Assembly (NCBI GenBank): GCA_024401455.1
Contig: JAKSLA010000024.1
Coordinates: 1-44,368 of the forward strand
Reading direction: 5' to 3'
DNA: 44,368 nt
Origin: Paludibacteraceae bacterium
GTDB taxonomy: Bacteria > Bacteroidota > Bacteroidia > Bacteroidales > Paludibacteraceae
This document shows positions 1-8,219 of this stretch, in pieces. A program made the position numbers and the translations under genes. The notes below the pieces were generated by a model, which saw only the letters and a list, made by a program, of their open reading frames with translations, had not been told where the DNA came from and did not search any database. Positions within the stretch are counted from its first letter, which is position 1. Every line of letters begins with the position of its first letter.

Positions 1-668
1 AGGTCGGAACATTGGTAAAGTTTGCCTGTATAGATTCCGTTCCAATCCTCTTTTTCCTTGATAGGAATATGATTGGTTTCACTTTTGTCGTAAAGAATGG
101 GGGCATAGCGGTTGTATTTCGTCATAGTCCAAGAATCCACATAGCCTTTTTCCCCATCAATTTCTCTGTAAGCTTTGCTTTTCTGCGTTAGAAACTTGTT
201 ATCACGTAAAACGATATTTTTTCCTTCTACAGTCAAAGTGCCGAAATCGCTAATGGCATCTTTGTCACAAGATTCGTATCCTTCCTCTTCGATAATATCC
301 TTCACTTGTAATTTTAGGACCTTTTCTCCTGTTTCCTTGGCGGAGAGTATAAATATTTTTTTATACTGTTCCTCTCCATAAGTGAAAACTATGCTATCGA
401 ATGAGACGATGTTCAGTGACAAGTCAAGATTATTTATATAATACTCTTCTTCTGGATCCAATTCTCCGTAGAATGTGTCGAACCAAGAGAATGGCGTCGT
501 ATCAATCTCTATAGCACTGGGTTGAACGCTATCTGAGACGACAACGATGGAATCGGACATGCCGTTGCCGACATCCGACGATGTGGTTTTCTGCTGCTCA
601 GATGTGCCGCACGCCGCCAAAAGGAGAAGCGTAATTCCTGACGAAAGGAAAATTTTTGTATATTTCAT
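1..668 (-). CDS. Lipoprotein of unknown function, cut by the left window edge
   Basis: An open frame runs without a stop from an ATG at 668 to the left edge, giving at least 222 residues. The N-terminus is a lipoprotein signal: a short basic start (MKYTK), a hydrophobic run and the lipobox LLAAC at about residues 16-20, followed by a Ser/Thr/Gln-rich linker. The mature part is acidic and Tyr/Asp-rich (for example DPEEEYYINNLDLSLN), with no motif I recognise. It is probably anchored in the envelope. The C-terminus lies outside the window, so length and family cannot be judged. Confidence 0.75.
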   Translation of the reverse strand, partial: MKYTKIFLSSGITLLLLAACGTSEQQKTTSSDVGNGMSDSIVVVSDSVQPSAIEIDTTPFSWFDTFYGELDPEEEYYINNLDLSLNIVSFDSIVFTYGEEQYKKIFILSAKETGEKVLKLQVKDIIEEEGYESCDKDAISDFGTLTVEGKNIVLRDNKFLTQKSKAYREIDGEKGYVDSWTMTKYNRYAPILYDKSETNHIPIKEKEDWNGIYTGKLYQCSD

Positions 669-815
669 ATAAAAGGGGGATAATATGATTATATTATTTC
701 AGTCTGCGAAATCAACTCAATCTCGCCATTGGTAAACTCGGAAATTTTTAAAATTAACCCAAAACTAATTTGAGAGACCTAAAATGTCTATCTATAAAGT
801 ACTTAAAATGGACTA

Positions 816-2369
816 TCAGATTCTATTCCCCACCTTCCACTCCGTCAAATTCCTCTCCTTCGTGCTGAAATTCGCCCCTATCTTCACAATCTTCTTGTCG
901 TGGGAAGATACTTTTTCTGCATAACGTTTTTCGTCTATCTGCGCCAACGCTATTTCCGCCGACTCGTCACGTTTGCATTCAATGATGTAGATGTAATTGT
1001 TTGTTTCGAAGAAGAGGTCGATACGTCCGCTCAACACAGGACGTTCCACTGTCACATTGTATCCCGTTGCTCGGATCATCAAATAAAGAAGATTGCGGAA
1101 GTTGGCCTCAATCAGTTTGACTTTATCGCTTTCAAATGGAACCTCACTAATGATCTGTTGCATCTGAGTCATAAACGAATCCACGTCGTCGTTACGAATA
1201 TGCTGTTTCAGTGTATAAATGTCTGTATCCCATTCGTTCATGGATTTCCCAGCGAACTCAATCGCTAAATAGCGGACAAAACCATCGGCAACCTCCTCAT
1301 TGGGGAATCCCAACTTGTAGATTTCATCTTCGTAACTCTTGATTGTCAGATATCCACTTTGATAAAGTGCGGCGATAATATTGTCCTCTCCATTGCCAAA
1401 CGATGCCATACCTTCCGCTGTTGACACTATCTCTTTATTGAAAGTGGTCAAATCATAACTTTGTTTTTTTAAGATCTTCGCCAAATAAGTCGGTGTGCCA
1501 GTCGCAAACCAATAGTTGTCAAGTTTTTGTTTTGACAAAGAATTCAAAAGGCTAAAAGGATTATAGATATCCTCAGCATCTTCAGAAAAATGATAGCCAT
1601 CATATTTCTTTTTTAATCTTTCGTATATTTCATCTTTGGAAACGCCTTTTTTATTTGCGAAAGATTCAACCTCCCCATCAAAATATTTCCGCAACTCTCT
1701 TTCCGAAATGCCACAAATGCTAGAATACTTATCGTCTTTTGAAATATCGTTTAAATTATTTGCTGCGCTGAAGATTCCCAATTTGCCATAACGAGTGACA
1801 CCTGTCAGGAATGTGAATTTGATAAGGCTGTCACCTCTTTTGAAAATGCCATATAAACTTTGGAGAACAGCTCTGTTATTGTCTTGAATCTCTGTTAATC
1901 CAATAGCATCAGTAAGAGGCTTGTCATACTCGTCAACAAGAATGACGACTTTTCTTCCTGTTCGTTCTTTGGCACGGGAAATCACACCGTAAAAACGATC
2001 TCCAATTTCTTTTTCACTTTCAACCCTACCATATTTAAGCTCCCATTCCGACAAAACAGAGCCTAATCTGTTTTGCAACGCAGACTCTTTTGTATAGTCA
2101 CCTCCTGAAAAATCCAAATGAAAAACAGGATATTCAATCCATTCCGTCTCCAGCGAATCGATAGCGAGACCTTTGAAAAGATCTTTTTTACCAAGGAAAT
2201 AAGACTCCAAGGTTGTGGTAAGCAGACTTTTGCCGAAACGACGCGGGCGGCTCAAGAAATAATACTCTCCTGAGGAAACTAATTTGTAAACCAGATCAGT
2301 TTTGTCCACATAGACATAACCGCCAGTGATTAATTTTTCAAATGTCTGAATACCTATTGGAAATTTCAT
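816..2369 (-). CDS. AAA-ATPase-like / PD-(D/E)XK nuclease-domain protein, copy 1
   Basis: Predicted 517-residue protein of the AAA-ATPase-like family with a C-terminal PD-(D/E)XK fold (the group also called DUF1703). Near residue 40 it has the family's P-loop variant RPRRFGKSLL. IVLVDEYDKPL follows at about 145-155 as a Walker B-like strand and FLTGVTRYGK is further on. The C-terminus carries GRIDLFFE...IYIIECKR, the D...ExK core of this nuclease fold. These proteins are abundant in Bacteroidota and have no settled function. I chose the ATG at 2369 over a GTG two codons earlier because copy 2 has the same ATG and the family starts near MKFPIGIQ. It has its own -7 box at 2394-2401 and is a tandem paralogue of the next gene. 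Confidence 0.85.
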   Translation of the reverse strand: MKFPIGIQTFEKLITGGYVYVDKTDLVYKLVSSGEYYFLSRPRRFGKSLLTTTLESYFLGKKDLFKGLAIDSLETEWIEYPVFHLDFSGGDYTKESALQNRLGSVLSEWELKYGRVESEKEIGDRFYGVISRAKERTGRKVVILVDEYDKPLTDAIGLTEIQDNNRAVLQSLYGIFKRGDSLIKFTFLTGVTRYGKLGIFSAANNLNDISKDDKYSSICGISERELRKYFDGEVESFANKKGVSKDEIYERLKKKYDGYHFSEDAEDIYNPFSLLNSLSKQKLDNYWFATGTPTYLAKILKKQSYDLTTFNKEIVSTAEGMASFGNGEDNIIAALYQSGYLTIKSYEDEIYKLGFPNEEVADGFVRYLAIEFAGKSMNEWDTDIYTLKQHIRNDDVDSFMTQMQQIISEVPFESDKVKLIEANFRNLLYLMIRATGYNVTVERPVLSGRIDLFFETNNYIYIIECKRDESAEIALAQIDEKRYAEKVSSHDKKIVKIGANFSTKERNLTEWKVGNRI

Positions 2370-2425
2370 AATCACGTTTTTATGGAATTTCTACAAAGAT
2401 AATGAAAATCTTGCGAATATGGAAT
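2129..2425. repeat. Direct repeat, left copy: promoter plus 5' end of AAA gene copy 1
   Basis: About 297 bp here match 3918-4214 at a constant offset of 1789 bp with only a few differences, for example T/C at 2152 and two changes near 2389. The block covers the -7 box, the leader and the first ~80 codons. Outside it the two genes are clearly diverged. Confidence 0.85.
2394..2401 (-). promoter_or_regulatory. Predicted -7 box TATCTTTG of AAA/PD-(D/E)XK copy 1
   Basis: TATCTTTG matches the Bacteroidota -7 consensus TAnnTTTG and lies 24 nt upstream of the ATG at 2369. No clear TTG is seen at the -33 position. The same box sits at the same distance in front of copy 2. Confidence 0.5.
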
Positions 2426-2494
2426 CACAATTCCCGAATACGACACATGCATCCGACACCTGCTGCGCAGGAATCGGCTACCCTTGACTGCGTC

Positions 2495-2515
2495 AAAATA
2501 GGTCCGCTGGACCTA
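2495..2515 (-). terminator. Possible terminator downstream of AAA/PD-(D/E)XK copy 2
   Basis: A perfect 7-bp stem (TAGGTCC / GGACCTA, 3-nt loop) is followed on the minus strand by TATTTTG. It lies about 90 nt past the stop of copy 2. The weak T-tract makes this a tentative call. Confidence 0.3.
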
Positions 2516-2604
2516 CTAACACGCTGACGACACACGCTTCATGAGCCAATTAATGGTTTAGCGGACTTGATGCGAAATGAAGGGGTGCCTTAAACGATAT
2601 AGGT

Positions 2605-4158
2605 TTATAAATTCTCCACAATCCACTCCGTCAAGTTCTTCTCTTTGGTGCTGAAATTTGCCCCGATCTTCACAATCTTCTTGTCATGAGAAGATATTTT
2701 TTTCGCATAGCGTTTTTCATCTATCTGAGCCAATGCTTCCTGTGCGGAACTATCTCGCTTACATTCAATGATGTAGACGCAATTGTTTGTTTCAAAGAAG
2801 ACGTCGATGCGGCCACCCAACACAGGATGCTCCACTGTCACCTTATGCCCAGTTGCTCGGATCATCAGATAAAGCATATTGCGGAAATTGGCCTCAATCA
2901 GTTTGACATTATTGTTTTCAAATGGAATCTGGCTCATTATCAATTGGATCTGAGACATGAACGCATCCACGTCGTCTTTCATAAGCAACTGACGAAGTTT
3001 GACAAGATCAAGATCCTTTTTATCACTTGTTGACGACATCACATAATTTGGAATCAGTATTCGTGTCAGCCCCTCTGACACCTCCTCATTAGGGAATCCT
3101 AGCAGATAACATCCGTCACGAAAATCTTTTATTGTCAGATAACCACTTTGATAAAAAGCCGCAATCACATTAGACTCTCCATTTCCAAATGTAGCAAGCA
3201 TCTCTTCCGTTGCCATCAATTCATTCTCAAAATCAGGAATGTTGATGTCACTTTTTGAAAGAATCTTCGCCAAATAAGTCGGCGTGCCTGTCGCAAACCA
3301 ATAATTGTCGAATTTCTGTTTCGAGATTGAGTTCAACAAACTGAATGGATTATAAATATCCTCTGATTCCTCTGAAAAATGATAGCCATCATATTTCTTT
3401 TTCAGGATATCGTAGATTTCATCTTTAGAGACACCCTTTTTGTTTGCGAAAGATTCAATCTCCCCATCAAAATATGTATGCAACTCTCTTTCTGAAATTC
3501 CACAAATGCCGGAATAGCTATCGTCTTTTGAGATGTCGTTCAGATTATTTGCCGCACTAAAGATCCCCAATTTACCGTAACGAGTGACGCCCGTCAGGAA
3601 TGTGAATTTGATATATTTGTCGGAATTTTTGAAAACTCCATATAAACTTTGCAAAACAGAGCGGTTCTCATCTTGAACATCTATGTTACCTATGGTGTCT
3701 GTCAACGGCTTGTCATATTCGTCGATAAGGATTACGACTTTTTTTCCTGTTTTTTCGTATGCACGTTCAATAACACCTTGGAAACGAGAGCCGAATGTCA
3801 CCTCATTGGTGTTGGCACCAAACTTACTTTCACATTTTTCTAAAAACAGATTGACTACGCTATCAAGCTCATTCTCCTTGATATACCTATTCCCTGAAAA
3901 ATCAAGGCGAAACACCGGATATTCAATCCATTCCGTCTCTAGCGAATCGATAGCGAGACCTTTGAAAAGATCTTTTTTACCAAGGAAATAAGACTCCAAG
4001 GTTGTGGTAAGCAGACTTTTGCCGAAACGACGCGGGCGGCTCAAGAAATAATACTCTCCTGAGGAAACTAATTTGTAAACCAGATCAGTTTTGTCCACAT
4101 AGACATAACCGCCAGTGATTAATTTTTCAAATGTCTGAATACCTATTGGAAATTTCAT
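2605..4158 (-). CDS. AAA-ATPase-like / PD-(D/E)XK nuclease-domain protein, copy 2
   Basis: A 517-residue paralogue of the gene at 816-2369 with the same domain order: RPRRFGKSLL P-loop near residue 40, VVILIDEYDKPL Walker B-like strand, FLTGVTRYGK, and GRIDVFFE...VYIIECKR at the C-terminus. The first 83 residues are identical to copy 1 and then divergence begins abruptly (PVFRLDFSGNRY here, PVFHLDFSGGDY in copy 1). The ATG at 4158 aligns exactly with the start of copy 1; a longer frame to 4185 would run through the promoter and is rejected. Function is unknown; family and tandem duplication are clear. Confidence 0.85.
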   Translation of the reverse strand: MKFPIGIQTFEKLITGGYVYVDKTDLVYKLVSSGEYYFLSRPRRFGKSLLTTTLESYFLGKKDLFKGLAIDSLETEWIEYPVFRLDFSGNRYIKENELDSVVNLFLEKCESKFGANTNEVTFGSRFQGVIERAYEKTGKKVVILIDEYDKPLTDTIGNIDVQDENRSVLQSLYGVFKNSDKYIKFTFLTGVTRYGKLGIFSAANNLNDISKDDSYSGICGISERELHTYFDGEIESFANKKGVSKDEIYDILKKKYDGYHFSEESEDIYNPFSLLNSISKQKFDNYWFATGTPTYLAKILSKSDINIPDFENELMATEEMLATFGNGESNVIAAFYQSGYLTIKDFRDGCYLLGFPNEEVSEGLTRILIPNYVMSSTSDKKDLDLVKLRQLLMKDDVDAFMSQIQLIMSQIPFENNNVKLIEANFRNMLYLMIRATGHKVTVEHPVLGGRIDVFFETNNCVYIIECKRDSSAQEALAQIDEKRYAKKISSHDKKIVKIGANFSTKEKNLTEWIVENL

Positions 4159-4214
4159 AATCACGTTTTTATGGAATTCCCACAAAGATAATGAAAATCT
4201 TGTGAATATGGAAC
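3918..4214. repeat. Direct repeat, right copy: promoter plus 5' end of AAA gene copy 2
   Basis: Partner of the block at 2129-2425 (offset 1789 bp), nearly identical in DNA including third codon positions. This suggests recent gene conversion or unequal crossing-over rather than purifying selection on the protein. Confidence 0.85.
4183..4190 (-). promoter_or_regulatory. Predicted -7 box TATCTTTG of AAA/PD-(D/E)XK copy 2
   Basis: TATCTTTG lies 24 nt upstream of the ATG at 4158, identical in placement to copy 1. The rest of 4191-4440 shows no gene I can support. Confidence 0.5.
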
Positions 4215-4445
4215 CTCAATGCCAGAATCCAACACGCGCTGACTATCCCCAATATTTGCAGGAATTTCCCACGCAATCAGGTCCTGCAGACTTTTTTCGC
4301 TTGCGACAGTCTGACACCATTTATTCGCATGATTCACAATAATACTTGTCGGCGTAATCAATCAATTGTGCCTCTATTGTTGGTTATCTTATATTGAGAA
4401 AATAGGTTAGTGGAGAATTCACCCGTCGGAACAACGAAAAATGTA

Positions 4446-4453
4446 TATCTTTG
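4446..4453 (+). promoter_or_regulatory. Predicted -7 box of the ABC-F gene
   Basis: TATCTTTG fits TAnnTTTG and lies 20 nt before the ATG at 4474, giving a very short leader. No convincing -33 TTG is visible. Confidence 0.5.
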
Positions 4454-4473
4454 TATCTAAAATTTAGGTTTTA

Positions 4474-6366
4474 ATGGCAGCAAATTATCTTCAAGTTGAA
4501 AATCTGACAAAGTCTTTTGGCGACAATCTCCTTTTCGAGAACATCTCGTTCGGAATTTTTGAGGGTCAGCGAGTGGCTTTGATCGCAAAGAATGGTTCGG
4601 GAAAAACCACGTTGCTTAATATCATCGCGGGCAAAGAGTCGTATGATGGCGGTTCCATCGCTTTCCGTCGTGATCTGCGTGTCGGTATCTTGCCTCAAGA
4701 CCCCAAATATCCCGATGGATTGACGGTTTTGCAGGCTTGCTTTATGTCGGATAATGAGGTGGTGAAGACGATAGCCGAGTATGAACAGGCGTTGCTCAAT
4801 CCTGTGGATGACGACCGCTTCAACGAGTTGCTGACCAAAATGGAAACCTATAAGGCATGGGATTACGAGACACGCATCAAGCAAGTTTTAGGCAAGTTGA
4901 AGATCCATAATTTCGATCAAAAGGTCGAAAATCTCTCGGGTGGTCAGTTGAAACGCGTGGCATTGGCCAATGTTTTGATCACGGAGCCGGAACTGCTTAT
5001 CTTGGACGAGCCGACCAACCACCTTGATTTGGAGATGGTGGAGTGGTTGGAAGACTTTTTGACACGCTCCAAAATGGCGCTTTTGATGGTGACGCACGAC
5101 CGTTACTTCCTGGATAGGGTATGTAGCGATATTTTGGAGATTGACCAACAGTCGCTTTACGCCTATAAGGGCAACTACTCCTACTATTTGGAGAAGCGTC
5201 AGGAACGTATTGATATGCAGAACGCTGAATTGGCTCGCGCCAACAACCTTTTCCGCAAGGAGTTGGATTGGATGCGCCGTCAGCCGCAGGCTCGCGCGGG
5301 CAAGGCTCAATACCGTATTGATTCGTTCTACGAGTTGGAGAAAAAAGTGAAGGCTCGCAGGGAGAAGGCCGATGTCAGTTTTGATGTGAAGGCGTCTTAT
5401 ATCGGCAGCAAGATTTTTGAAGCACAGTATATCTCCAAAAACTTCGGTGATTTGAAGATTCTGGACAATTTCTACTACAATTTTGCCCGTTACGAAAAAT
5501 TGGGAATTGTAGGTAATAATGGAACGGGAAAATCCACCTTTATTAAGATGTTGATGGGCGAGGTTCAGCCCGATAGTGGCACGATCGATGTCGGTGAAAC
5601 CGTGCGTTTTGGCTATTATAGCCAGGAGGGATTGAAATTCGACGAGCAGATGAAGGTCATCGATGTGGTAAGAGACATTGCGGAGGAGGTACATTTGGGT
5701 GACGGACGCAAGATGGGTGTCTCCCAATTTTTGCAGCACTTCCTTTTCCCTCCTGAAAAGCAGCACAATTACGTCTATAAATTGAGTGGAGGCGAGCGTC
5801 GTCGTTTGTATTTGTGTACGGTCTTGATGCGCAATCCGAACTTCTTGGTTTTGGATGAGCCCACCAACGATTTGGATATCGTGACGTTAAATGTCTTGGA
5901 AGAGTATCTTCAGTCGTTTAAAGGCTGCGTCATCGTGGTTTCGCACGACCGTTATTTTATGGATAAGGTGGTCGATCACCTCCTTGTTTTCCATGGCCAA
6001 GCCAATGTTCAGGATTTTCCGGGCAACTACACCGATTTCCGCGAATGGCGAGAGGTGAAGGCAATGCTTGAAAAGCAAGAGAAGGAGGCCGCAGAAAAGG
6101 CAAAGCCGAAAGAGCCGGAGAAGAAGGATAATCGCAGGGAAAAGGAGCGCCCTCGCAGGTTGACCTATAAGGAGAAGCAGGAATACGAATCCTTGGAGGG
6201 TATCATTGCCGCGTTGGAGGAGGAGAAGGCTGAGATTGAGGCCGCCTTGTCTTCGGGAACTTTGCAAGGAGATGAGTTGATTGAAAAATCAAATAGAATA
6301 GGCCAAGTCATCGATGAATTGGACGAAAAAACGATGCGTTGGTTGGAGTTGAGCGAGTTGGCTTGA
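4474..6366 (+). CDS. uup: ABC-F family ATPase, Uup type
   Basis: A 630-residue soluble protein with two ABC ATPase domains and no membrane segment, as in ABC-F ribosome-associated factors. Domain 1: Walker A AKNGSGKTT at 38-46, signature LSGGQ at 154-158, Walker B LLILDEPTNHLD at 174-185. The linker (about 235-300) is long, basic and helical. Domain 2: Walker A GNNGTGKST at 347-355, signature LSGGE at 437-441, Walker B FLVLDEPTND from 457. Residues 525-630 are Lys/Glu-rich and coiled-coil-like, resembling the Uup C-terminal domain that binds nucleic acid. Length is close to E. coli Uup (635). EttA is a less likely alternative because it lacks this tail. The protein probably acts on the ribosome or branched DNA. 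Confidence 0.9.
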   Translation: MAANYLQVENLTKSFGDNLLFENISFGIFEGQRVALIAKNGSGKTTLLNIIAGKESYDGGSIAFRRDLRVGILPQDPKYPDGLTVLQACFMSDNEVVKTIAEYEQALLNPVDDDRFNELLTKMETYKAWDYETRIKQVLGKLKIHNFDQKVENLSGGQLKRVALANVLITEPELLILDEPTNHLDLEMVEWLEDFLTRSKMALLMVTHDRYFLDRVCSDILEIDQQSLYAYKGNYSYYLEKRQERIDMQNAELARANNLFRKELDWMRRQPQARAGKAQYRIDSFYELEKKVKARREKADVSFDVKASYIGSKIFEAQYISKNFGDLKILDNFYYNFARYEKLGIVGNNGTGKSTFIKMLMGEVQPDSGTIDVGETVRFGYYSQEGLKFDEQMKVIDVVRDIAEEVHLGDGRKMGVSQFLQHFLFPPEKQHNYVYKLSGGERRRLYLCTVLMRNPNFLVLDEPTNDLDIVTLNVLEEYLQSFKGCVIVVSHDRYFMDKVVDHLLVFHGQANVQDFPGNYTDFREWREVKAMLEKQEKEAAEKAKPKEPEKKDNRREKERPRRLTYKEKQEYESLEGIIAALEEEKAEIEAALSSGTLQGDELIEKSNRIGQVIDELDEKTMRWLELSELA

Positions 6367-6432
6367 TTGCTTTCTGATATCTCCTTTCCCCATCGAGATG
6401 GTCTCAAATGATTTATGTAAACGATTTATAAG

Positions 6433-7314
6433 ATGAAAACACAAAAATTGGGAGGTTCCGACTTTAATCAGTGGCTTCTGGGCATTCCTTATGAACTCGC
6501 CTTCTGGAACAACGTGTTTCGTTGGACGGCTACGTTCAATGGTATGATGCGATGGTCCAAGTTGGGAAGACACATTCAACTTGAGGGAATGGATGTCTCC
6601 TCTTTTTTGAGAAACTATGAGACCCCCGTCGTTTTAGATATAGGTTGTGGGTTGAGTTTCGCCAATGGAGATATTTTGTCTTCGGCGGAGGGCGATAAAA
6701 AACTGGAGGTGCATTATATAGATCCCCTGGCTGATTATTACAATGCCATCAAACGTCGCCACAAGCGAAACTTGCCTGATATTGAATTTGGTATGATGGA
6801 GCACATCTCTTCAACATGGAGCGGTGAGAAGGTCTCTTTAGGCATAATCTGCAATGCTCTCGACCATTCATCTTCGCCTCTGCAAGGCATAATTGAAGTG
6901 CTCAAGGTGCTGAAAGTAGGAGGGTGTCTTTATCTCAATCATCATCCCAATGAAGCGGAGTTCGAACATTATAAAGGGTTCCATAAATTTAATATCTGTA
7001 TAGATGAGGAGCAGCGATTGATTATTTGGAACAAAGAGCAGAAGATAGTAGTTGACGATGTTATAGCATCTTATGCAAGTGTCAGGACCACGACTCTTGA
7101 GAATGGATTTGTAGTTGCTGTCATCACAAAGGAGGCGGAGATTCCCGATGACGGTCAAAAGTTCTCTTCCGAGCAGTTGCGGTCGCTCATTCAAGCCCCA
7201 TCAAAGAAGTTCTCATTCAAGATGAAATACGCATGGTATAATTTCATTCAATTTTTTGTCCAAGCCCTTTCGTGGGAAAACAAACAGAAATTGAAGCGGT
7301 TGATTTATAAATGA
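6433..7314 (+). CDS. Class I SAM-dependent methyltransferase
   Basis: A 293-residue protein with the class I methyltransferase glycine motif VVLDIGCGLSFANG at about 61-74. HYIDPLADYY follows as motif II-like, then IICNALDHSSSPLQGIIEV and LKVGGCLYLNHHPNE, the usual motif IV/V layout of small-molecule methyltransferases. The substrate cannot be told. The C-terminus is basic and aromatic and might touch membrane, but no TM segment is clear. The gene follows the ABC-F gene by 66 nt on the same strand and may be co-transcribed with it. A bidirectional terminator follows. Confidence 0.75.
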   Translation: MKTQKLGGSDFNQWLLGIPYELAFWNNVFRWTATFNGMMRWSKLGRHIQLEGMDVSSFLRNYETPVVLDIGCGLSFANGDILSSAEGDKKLEVHYIDPLADYYNAIKRRHKRNLPDIEFGMMEHISSTWSGEKVSLGIICNALDHSSSPLQGIIEVLKVLKVGGCLYLNHHPNEAEFEHYKGFHKFNICIDEEQRLIIWNKEQKIVVDDVIASYASVRTTTLENGFVVAVITKEAEIPDDGQKFSSEQLRSLIQAPSKKFSFKMKYAWYNFIQFFVQALSWENKQKLKRLIYK

Positions 7315-7327
7315 TGTTATAAAGAAA

Positions 7328-7356
7328 AGGCGTCTCGATGATTCATCAAGACGCCT
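7328..7356. terminator. Bidirectional terminator between convergent genes
   Basis: Stem AGGCGTCT / AGACGCCT with inner pairing GATGA/TCATC, then ATTTTAG on the plus side and a mirror tract of TTTTCTTT on the minus side. It separates the methyltransferase from the convergent lipoprotein gene. Confidence 0.7.
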
Positions 7357-7383
7357 ATTTTAGTTTGGTTGGTAATTTTCAGA

Positions 7384-7770
7384 TCATTTGTCTATTTCGT
7401 TTGCGAAGCCTTCCAGGAAGTCGGTTGCGCTTTCCGTCATCTCTTCTATTATGTTGGGAAGGTCTTCCAATTGCTTTTTGAATCCGTTGATGCTCTTTTT
7501 TGTCATCTGGGCGGCAATTTTCCCTCTTAATTTTCTGATTTCCTTCTTTTCTTCGGCTGTGTATGTGCGTTTGCTCATTTTTTCGTTTAGCGCTTCGTAG
7601 CGGTTGGCGAAATTCTCCCAATCTTGAGCGTCGAACTCATCTCCTTCGGTTTCCAATTCCTCTTTGAGGGATGACAACTCGTTAATGGTGCTTTGGTTCG
7701 TTTCGCAGGAGGCTAAAAACAGCGAAAAAAAGAGAATGCTAACTATCCTGATTAAATTGAATCTTTTCAT
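7384..7770 (-). CDS. Small helical lipoprotein of unknown function
   Basis: A 128-residue protein with a lipoprotein signal (MKRFNLIRIVSILFFSLF then lipobox LASC, Cys at residue 23). The mature part is short, highly charged and predicted helical, rich in Glu, Lys and Asp, with the repeated-looking pattern DWENFANRYEALNEKM. Small lipoproteins of this build are frequent in Bacteroidales and unstudied. It is transcribed alone, convergent with the methyltransferase. Confidence 0.7.
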   Translation of the reverse strand: MKRFNLIRIVSILFFSLFLASCETNQSTINELSSLKEELETEGDEFDAQDWENFANRYEALNEKMSKRTYTAEEKKEIRKLRGKIAAQMTKKSINGFKKQLEDLPNIIEEMTESATDFLEGFANEIDK

Positions 7771-8219
7771 GACATATTATTTTAATGAATAATAGGTGAG
7801 GTCTTATTCCGAGGTGTCGGATTAGATTTTAGTAGGGTCTAAACCTCCTCTGCTAAACACTCTATGCTAATTTAGCAAAAAATATCGTTAATCCTACTAA
7901 TTTGTTCGAATTTTTAATCCCAAGTTTTTCGCCGGAGATGGATGCGGCCTTTTTACATTTTGATTTTAAGCCTATTATCTTATTAGCATCTCTTCCATTT
8001 CTGTTTTATTGATTCATATTGGGCTGACCTCTATAAAATTCCTCAAAATAATTCCAAAAATCTCTTGAAATGAATTTATAGAGATTACCTGAAATGATAA
8101 TCAAAGAATAATTCGTACATTTGTACGTTTTTTACATATTTTCTGTATAATAATTCAAACAAGGGGAATATTAATGCACTCGCGGATAAAATAACATATT
8201 TATATAAAGAGTTCGTTTT
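7771..8219. other. 449-nt intergenic region before the SulP gene
   Basis: AT-rich, with no reading frame I can support. It holds a 9-bp inverted repeat CTCTATAAA (8029-8037) / TTTATAGAG (8075-8083) with a 37-nt spacer, and the SulP promoter described separately. The space must also contain the promoter of the divergent lipoprotein gene at 7770, for which I see no good TAnnTTTG box. Confidence 0.5.
8114..8127 (+). promoter_or_regulatory. Predicted SulP promoter -7 box inside a palindrome
   Basis: TACATTTG (8116-8123) fits TAnnTTTG. It lies inside the palindrome CGTACA-TT-TGTACG (8114-8127), so a dimeric regulator could cover the -7 box. The predicted leader to the ATG at 8220 is about 90 nt. 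No -33 TTG is evident. Confidence 0.45.

Noticed and set aside
4161-4361. 66-residue minus-strand frame upstream of AAA copy 2
   Set aside because: It overlaps the promoter of copy 2 and has no recognisable features.
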